NCBI GenBank assembly: GCA_963923035.1
Contig: CAWUKT010000116.1
Span: forward strand, 1-17,737
Direction: 5' to 3'
Length of the DNA: 17,737 nt
From: CAWUKT01 sp963923035
GTDB lineage: Bacteria > Bacteroidota > Bacteroidia > J057 > JADKCL01
Under the pieces are notes generated by a model, which searched no databases, was not told the DNA's origin, and saw only the letters and a program-made list of their open reading frames with translations. Within the stretch, counting starts at the first letter, position 1; each line of letters opens with the position of its first letter. This document shows, piece by piece, positions 13,899 through 17,737 of this stretch. The position numbers and the translations under genes are program-made.

Positions 13899-15898
13899 TG
13901 AATCATAGCGAGGAACTCTTCTTCTGTCAACAAGGGAACATTGTTTTTCTGGGCTTTGGCCACCTTTGAATCTCCCGGATCGCTGCCCACCAACAGGTAA
14001 TCGGTTTTTGAAGAGACAGAACCCTTCACCAGGCCTCCGTTGGACTCAATGCTTTTCTTGATCTCGCTCCGGTTAAAGTTCTCCAATGTACCTGACACCA
14101 CAAAACTTTTACCCGCCAATTTTGCCGAAACTGCTTTTTCTTCCTCGGCCAATTCCATCTGAACCCCCACCCGCTTCAATTTCTCCATCCGCTCCCGGTT
14201 CCTCGCTTCCCCGAAAAATCCGGTCACGCTGTCCGCAATCCGCTCCCCAATCTCGTGAATCGCCACAATCGCCTCCTTGTCCGCCGCCATCAGCGCGTCC
14301 ATCGAATTGAACTGCTTGGCCAGCTTCTTGGCCACCGTCTCACCCACGTAGCGGATGCCAATCGCAAACAAGACCTTGGTATACGGCACCTGCTTGCTGT
14401 TCTCAATCGCCTCGATCAGGTTGCGGGCCGATTTCTCCGCGAACCGCTCCAATTCCACCACCTGCTCAAAAGTCAGGTCGTAGAGGTCCGTAAAGTCCTT
14501 GATCAGGCCCGCGTCGACCAGCTGGGAGATGATTTCCTCCCCCAGCCCGTCAATGTCCATGGCCTTGCGTGCCGCAAAGTGCTCGATCCGCCCCTTCACC
14601 TGGGGCGGACAACCCATCGCATTGGGACAGAACCAGTTCACCTCGCCTTCATTCCGCTGCAAGGCCGTCCCGCACTCCGGGCAATCGGCCAGGAACCAAA
14701 TGCGGTTGGCCCCGGGGGTACGCTTCGAGGGGATGGTCTCGATGACCTTGGGGATGATCTCGCCGCCCTTGGCCACCTTCACATAATCGTTCTCGTGGAG
14801 GTCGAGGCGTTCCAGTTCGTCGGCATTGTAGAGGGAGGCGCGCTTGACCGTCGTGCCCGCCAGGAGGACGGGCTCGAGGTTGGCGACCGGCGTCACGGTG
14901 CCGGTGCGGCCCACCTGGTAATTGACGAAGCGGAGGCGGGTCTCGGCCTGCTCGGCCGGATATTTGAAGGCAATCGCCCAACGGGGAAACTTGGACGTCG
15001 CGCCCATGCCCTCGCGCTGGCGGGTCTCATTGACCTTGATCACGATGCCGTCGATTTCATACGGAAGGTCGTGGCGGGCCGATTCCCAGTGGTTGATGAA
15101 CTCAAAGACCTCATCGATGGACTGGCAGACCCGGACATTTTCATTGGCCCGGAAGCCCCATTCGCGGAGCAAGGCCTGCTGGGCGCCATCTTCCGCCGGA
15201 AGTCCTTCATCTGCCCCCAACCAATAGGCATAATAGGTCAGGGGGCGGGTGGCCACAATGCCTGAGTCCTGCATCTTGAGCGTTCCCGCAGTGGCATTAC
15301 GGGGATTCATCAACGCTGCCTCCCCGTTGGCGACCCGTTTCGCATTCAACTCATCAAAGGCATCCTTGTGCATGAGCACTTCGCCCCGCACCTCAAATTC
15401 GGCGGGGAGATCGTCCCGGGAGATGCCCAATGGCACCGTGGGAATGGTCCGCACATTGGCGGTAATTTCGTCGCCCTGCACGCCATCGCCGCGGGTGACC
15501 CCGCGGACGAGCTGTCCATCTTCGTAGTGGACACTCAGCGAGACGCCATCGTACTTGTGCTGGACGATATAGGTAAAGTCGCCGTCCGCCAGCTTGAGGA
15601 TTTGCTTGTGCCAGTCCTCTACCTCCTCCCGCGAGTAGGTATTCTGGAGGCTGAGCATGGGGCGGATATGGCTGAATGTGGGGAACTCCTTGGTGATGGC
15701 CCCGCCGACGCGGAGGGTGGGAGAGTCAGGCCGTCTGAATTGGGGGTGGGCCTCCTCCAAATCCTGCAATTCCCGCAGCAATTGGTCGAATTCCTGGTCG
15801 CTGATGATGGGTTGGGCCAAGACGTAATAGCGGTGGTTATGGGCTTTGAGGTCTTCGACGAGTTGGTTGATGCGGTGTTCAATTGCTGTGGTGTCCAT
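13895..15898 (-). CDS. ligA: NAD+-dependent DNA ligase
   Basis: A 667-residue enzyme that seals nicks during replication and repair, using NAD+ as AMP donor. All domains are present in order. Domain Ia (1-70) holds RYYVLAQPIISDQEFDQL, and the adenylation domain has the AMP-accepting K115 in KYDG with RGEV at 171-174 and DGIVIKV at 283-289. The OB fold follows, then a four-Cys zinc finger (C406, C409, C424, C430), helix-hairpin-helix repeats (about 435-580) and a BRCT domain (591-667). Length is within a few residues of the E. coli enzyme. It heads the ligA-DUF6913-dapA operon and overlaps the next gene by 4 nt. A possible -7 box, TATTTTCG, lies on the minus strand at 15925-15918, 19 nt before the ATG, one base off consensus and without a good -33 box. 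Confidence 0.98.
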   Translation of the reverse strand: MDTTAIEHRINQLVEDLKAHNHRYYVLAQPIISDQEFDQLLRELQDLEEAHPQFRRPDSPTLRVGGAITKEFPTFSHIRPMLSLQNTYSREEVEDWHKQILKLADGDFTYIVQHKYDGVSLSVHYEDGQLVRGVTRGDGVQGDEITANVRTIPTVPLGISRDDLPAEFEVRGEVLMHKDAFDELNAKRVANGEAALMNPRNATAGTLKMQDSGIVATRPLTYYAYWLGADEGLPAEDGAQQALLREWGFRANENVRVCQSIDEVFEFINHWESARHDLPYEIDGIVIKVNETRQREGMGATSKFPRWAIAFKYPAEQAETRLRFVNYQVGRTGTVTPVANLEPVLLAGTTVKRASLYNADELERLDLHENDYVKVAKGGEIIPKVIETIPSKRTPGANRIWFLADCPECGTALQRNEGEVNWFCPNAMGCPPQVKGRIEHFAARKAMDIDGLGEEIISQLVDAGLIKDFTDLYDLTFEQVVELERFAEKSARNLIEAIENSKQVPYTKVLFAIGIRYVGETVAKKLAKQFNSMDALMAADKEAIVAIHEIGERIADSVTGFFGEARNRERMEKLKRVGVQMELAEEEKAVSAKLAGKSFVVSGTLENFNRSEIKKSIESNGGLVKGSVSSKTDYLLVGSDPGDSKVAKAQKNNVPLLTEEEFLAMIQ

Positions 15899-16216
15899 GG
15901 TGTAGGATTTGTTTGGGCGAAAATAAAGAAAAAAGGCTTGGGGAGAGGGGAGATTTTCCCCAGAGGAACTGTCAATTATCCAGCGGAAAATCAGAGGGGA
16001 AAAAGGGCAATGAAATGGGGGCCAATCACCAATCTACCAGGCTCAAATGAAGGGAGGTGCGGAAGGGAAAGAGTGCTTGGGGGGCAAAGGGTAAAGGGGC
16101 GGAGTTCAAATGGAGAAGAGAGCGGGAAGGGGGAAATGAAAATGCGCTGGAGCTGGGTGGATGCGGGTTCCATTGTTCCGATGCTTCCTTTGCCCGGTTT
16201 CCATTTCCCGTTTCCC
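15899..16216. other. Purine-rich intergenic region upstream of ligA
   Basis: The 318-nt gap lies between ligA and the membrane-protein gene. Next to ligA it may hold a weak promoter (minus strand, 15918-15925). Most of the rest is strongly purine-rich on the plus strand and carries the dispersed repeat (16044-16137) and the word shared with 3619-3633. Short open frames here look like by-products of low-complexity sequence. I see no hairpin-plus-T terminator for the membrane-protein gene. Confidence 0.5.
16044..16137 (+). repeat. Dispersed purine-rich intergenic repeat, copy 2
   Basis: Contains two head-to-tail units, each starting CAAATG and, after 9 nt, a GCGG-AAGGG-AAA block (16044-16070 and 16107-16137). 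The words CAAATGAAGGGAGG (16044-16057) and GCGGGAAGGGGGAAAT (16122-16137) recur exactly at 17480-17493 and 17532-17547. Confidence 0.6.
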
Positions 16217-16861
16217 TTACCCCTCGTACTCTTTGATCTGCTCCAATAGCTCCTCCGACTTTTGAATCGGCTCCCATTCCCGGCCGGAGAGGAGCAGTTC
16301 CCGGACCTTGGAGGTCCCCGGCGGCCGCCCCAACTGCTGGTAGAGCCAGTAAGAGAGGTAAGTCAAGAGGGCGAAGACGAGGAGGTTAATACCGCCGTAG
16401 AGCAGGGGACTCCGCACCAGCTCGTCCAGACTGATCCAACAGATCGACCAAAACGGCAATTGGAATACCGCCAAATGGAGGTTGCGGAAGCTCGAAATCC
16501 GCAGTTGGGACAGGCGGCGTTGGGTGGAGAGGAGGCCGTCGCTCTGTTGGACCTGGCGGATCAAATGCAGTTGGTACATATAATTGACCGTCAGGGCGGC
16601 CATGATCAAGGCGATGGCCCCGAATCCGAGCGCGACCATGTAGGCCCCGGCCAGCGAGGCGATCGTTGTCACTCCGATCAGTAACAATGTATAAGGCACG
16701 CCGAGCAGGATCGCCGTCCGCTTGGGCCGGTTCAGGCGGCCGAGCTGTTGGTTGAACTTCTGCCGGGTCGCGTCCAGGAGCAACTCCTGGTTGAGGGCCA
16801 GCAAGCGGTCCAGTTTTTGGTCCTGGGCCTTCCAAATGTGTTGCAATTCAAGATTGTCCAT
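16217..16861 (-). CDS. Four-helix membrane protein paired with a sigma factor
   Basis: A 214-residue inner-membrane protein of no named family that I can assign. Residues 1-46 are cytoplasmic-looking and helical (LQHIWKAQDQKLDRLLALNQ), with a conserved-looking Trp near residue 10. Predicted membrane helices lie at about 48-68, 73-95, 128-147 and 153-174. The tail, 180-214, is charged. Its start overlaps the end of the sigma-factor gene by 14 nt, so the two are co-transcribed and probably coupled in translation. Similar membrane proteins with a short W-containing N-terminal helix follow ECF-type sigma genes in other Bacteroidota (from memory). An anti-sigma role for the N-terminal helix is plausible but unproven. 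No zinc-binding anti-sigma motif or FecR-like domain is visible. Confidence 0.8.
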   Translation of the reverse strand: MDNLELQHIWKAQDQKLDRLLALNQELLLDATRQKFNQQLGRLNRPKRTAILLGVPYTLLLIGVTTIASLAGAYMVALGFGAIALIMAALTVNYMYQLHLIRQVQQSDGLLSTQRRLSQLRISSFRNLHLAVFQLPFWSICWISLDELVRSPLLYGGINLLVFALLTYLSYWLYQQLGRPPGTSKVRELLLSGREWEPIQKSEELLEQIKEYEG

Positions 16862-17366
16862 GTCGTAGAGGATTGTGTTGTTCGAATTTGCGTCTCAGCT
16901 TCTTCCGGATCCGGGAGATTTTTGTGGTGACATTGGTCGGAGAAGTGTTGACGACCGTGGCGATTTCCTGGGTGCTGAGCCCCTCCAGGTGGAGGAGGAT
17001 CAGGGCCCGGTCCATCTCCCGCAGTTCGCGGATGAACCGCCGCAACAGGCGCAGGTCCTCATTTTCCGCATCCTCCCCCTCTTCTTCGACCAGCTCAATG
17101 AAGGCCGGAAGTGGCTGCGTCCTTTCTTTCCGCGTCTTGTGCTGCCGGTAAAACGAGATGGCCGTGTTCAGGGCCACCCGGTAGATCCACGTGGACCACT
17201 TGAACTTCGGCTCGTAGCGGTCGAAGCTCACCCAAATCTGCACGACGATCTCCTGTACCAGGTCCTCCCGGTCGCTCTGGTCCCGGCAGTAGGAATGCGC
17301 GACCTTGTAGAGGATCCCTTTGTGGGCCTCCAGCACCGAGAGAAATGTATGTTCCTTGTCGTTCAC
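16848..17366 (-). CDS. Sigma-70 family RNA polymerase sigma factor (ECF type)
   Basis: A 172-residue alternative sigma factor. Region 2 (about 17-78) has the polymerase-binding DREDLVQEIVVQIW segment and the -10-recognising WSTWIYRVALNTAISFYR. An acidic linker (92-104) separates it from region 4 (about 105-157), whose helix-turn-helix is LSTQEIATVVNTSPTNVTTKISRIRKKL. No region 1 or 3 is present, as in ECF factors. The start is a GTG at 17366: the frame meets a stop four codons upstream and no ATG precedes the conserved region, so GTG is the best choice. The gene overlaps the membrane-protein gene by 14 nt, a layout typical of a sigma factor with its membrane regulator. No promoter matching the primary-sigma consensus is visible, so it may be autoregulated. 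Confidence 0.93.
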   Translation of the reverse strand: MNDKEHTFLSVLEAHKGILYKVAHSYCRDQSDREDLVQEIVVQIWVSFDRYEPKFKWSTWIYRVALNTAISFYRQHKTRKERTQPLPAFIELVEEEGEDAENEDLRLLRRFIRELREMDRALILLHLEGLSTQEIATVVNTSPTNVTTKISRIRKKLRRKFEQHNPLRHGQS

Positions 17367-17737
17367 CTTGAGACGTATTTACCTCATTGTTCGCGGGAGT
17401 TTTCAAGTTGTCACACTTTGGGGAATTATTTTTTTAAGAAATGAGAGCAACGTGGAGATGGATTCAATGTGCCAGTGTGCAAATGAAGGGAGGGAAGGTG
17501 CCAATTGGAGAAATGAGCAGATGAGAAAATTGCGGGAAGGGGGAAATTGATCAAATGTGCAAATATGAAAGTGGAGTCAATGGGGAAATTGAATAGATGG
17601 GGAGGTAGGCAAATGGATCGGAGTCGTCAACGGGGTAGCTCTCGGGGATATTTAATTCGGGTTGGAGGTGGGGGGTATTTGGCTTTGGGGTAGGGGGGGC
17701 TACCTCGAAACATAATTGTATTCGGGTCAGAGGTCAA
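17367..17737. other. Right-edge intergenic region, purine- and G-rich
   Basis: The last 371 nt hold no convincing gene. From 17480 to about 17625 the plus strand is low-complexity and purine-rich, and includes the dispersed repeat. At 17656-17669 and 17721-17734 an imperfect direct repeat (TTCGGGTTGGAGGT versus TTCGGGTCAGAGGT) lies 65 bp apart. Between its copies are G-runs of 3 to 7 (17659-17699). The upstream region of the sigma gene (17367 to about 17450) shows no consensus primary promoter. Confidence 0.5.
17480..17547 (+). repeat. Dispersed purine-rich intergenic repeat, copy 3
   Basis: Starts with CAAATGAAGGGAGG (17480-17493) and ends with GCGGGAAGGGGGAAAT (17532-17547), both exact matches to 16044-16057 and 16122-16137. 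The spacing between the words differs (52 versus 78 nt), so the element varies internally. It lies upstream of the sigma gene, and copy 2 lies downstream of the pair. Confidence 0.6.

Noticed and set aside
14255..15265. 336-codon open frame on the plus strand opposite ligA
   Set aside because: ligA is complete on the minus strand; this frame is its antisense shadow.

Overview
The window looks like the chromosome of a GC-moderate member of the Bacteroidota, probably close to the Saprospiraceae/Lewinella group. The lineage below phylum is inference. The evidence is a TonB-dependent receptor with an N-terminal carboxypeptidase-regulatory-like domain, a Bacteroidota-type Crp/Fnr regulator, a DUF6913-like gene between ligA and dapA, a lack of strong Shine-Dalgarno sequences, and promoters of the Bacteroidota type (TTTG, 19 nt, TAnnTTTG).

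Layout. Positions 1-105 hold a 42-bp tandem repeat with a perfect hairpin in each unit. Positions 178-2749 (+) are a compact cassette: Crp/Fnr-type regulator, subfamily-I haloalkane dehalogenase, SnoaL/NTF2-like protein and flavodoxin-fold NAD(P)H oxidoreductase. The regulator and the dehalogenase each have a TAnnTTTG box exactly 23 nt before their ATG. An AlkD-type DNA glycosylase (2870-3574, -) faces this cassette. A lone TonB-dependent receptor (3879-6716, +) follows, closed by a strong terminator, then an orphan RffA/WecE-type sugar aminotransferase (6838-7986, +). A 741-nt AT-rich gap carries a consensus-perfect promoter for an unrecognised 722-residue protein (8728-10896, +), an apparently all-helical protein with a C-terminal winged helix. 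A bidirectional terminator separates it from a convergent DUF2272-SH3 protein (10970-12280, -).

The right half is all on the minus strand. ligA, a DUF6913-like gene and dapA (15898-12472) form a translationally coupled operon with two ATGA overlaps. Upstream of it, a sigma-70/ECF-type factor with a GTG start (17366-16848) overlaps a four-helix membrane protein (16861-16217) by 14 nt, which suggests a sigma factor and membrane regulator pair. Several intergenic spaces share purine-rich words on the + strand, a dispersed repeat family not explained by the genes.

The best candidates for something undescribed are the 722-residue helical/winged-helix protein with its structured leader, the DUF2272 protein with a disordered PVQR-bearing N-terminus that recalls contractile-injection-system cargo, the sigma/membrane-protein pair, and the regulator-dehalogenase cassette. 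No complete new system such as a defence island, CRISPR array or prophage is visible.
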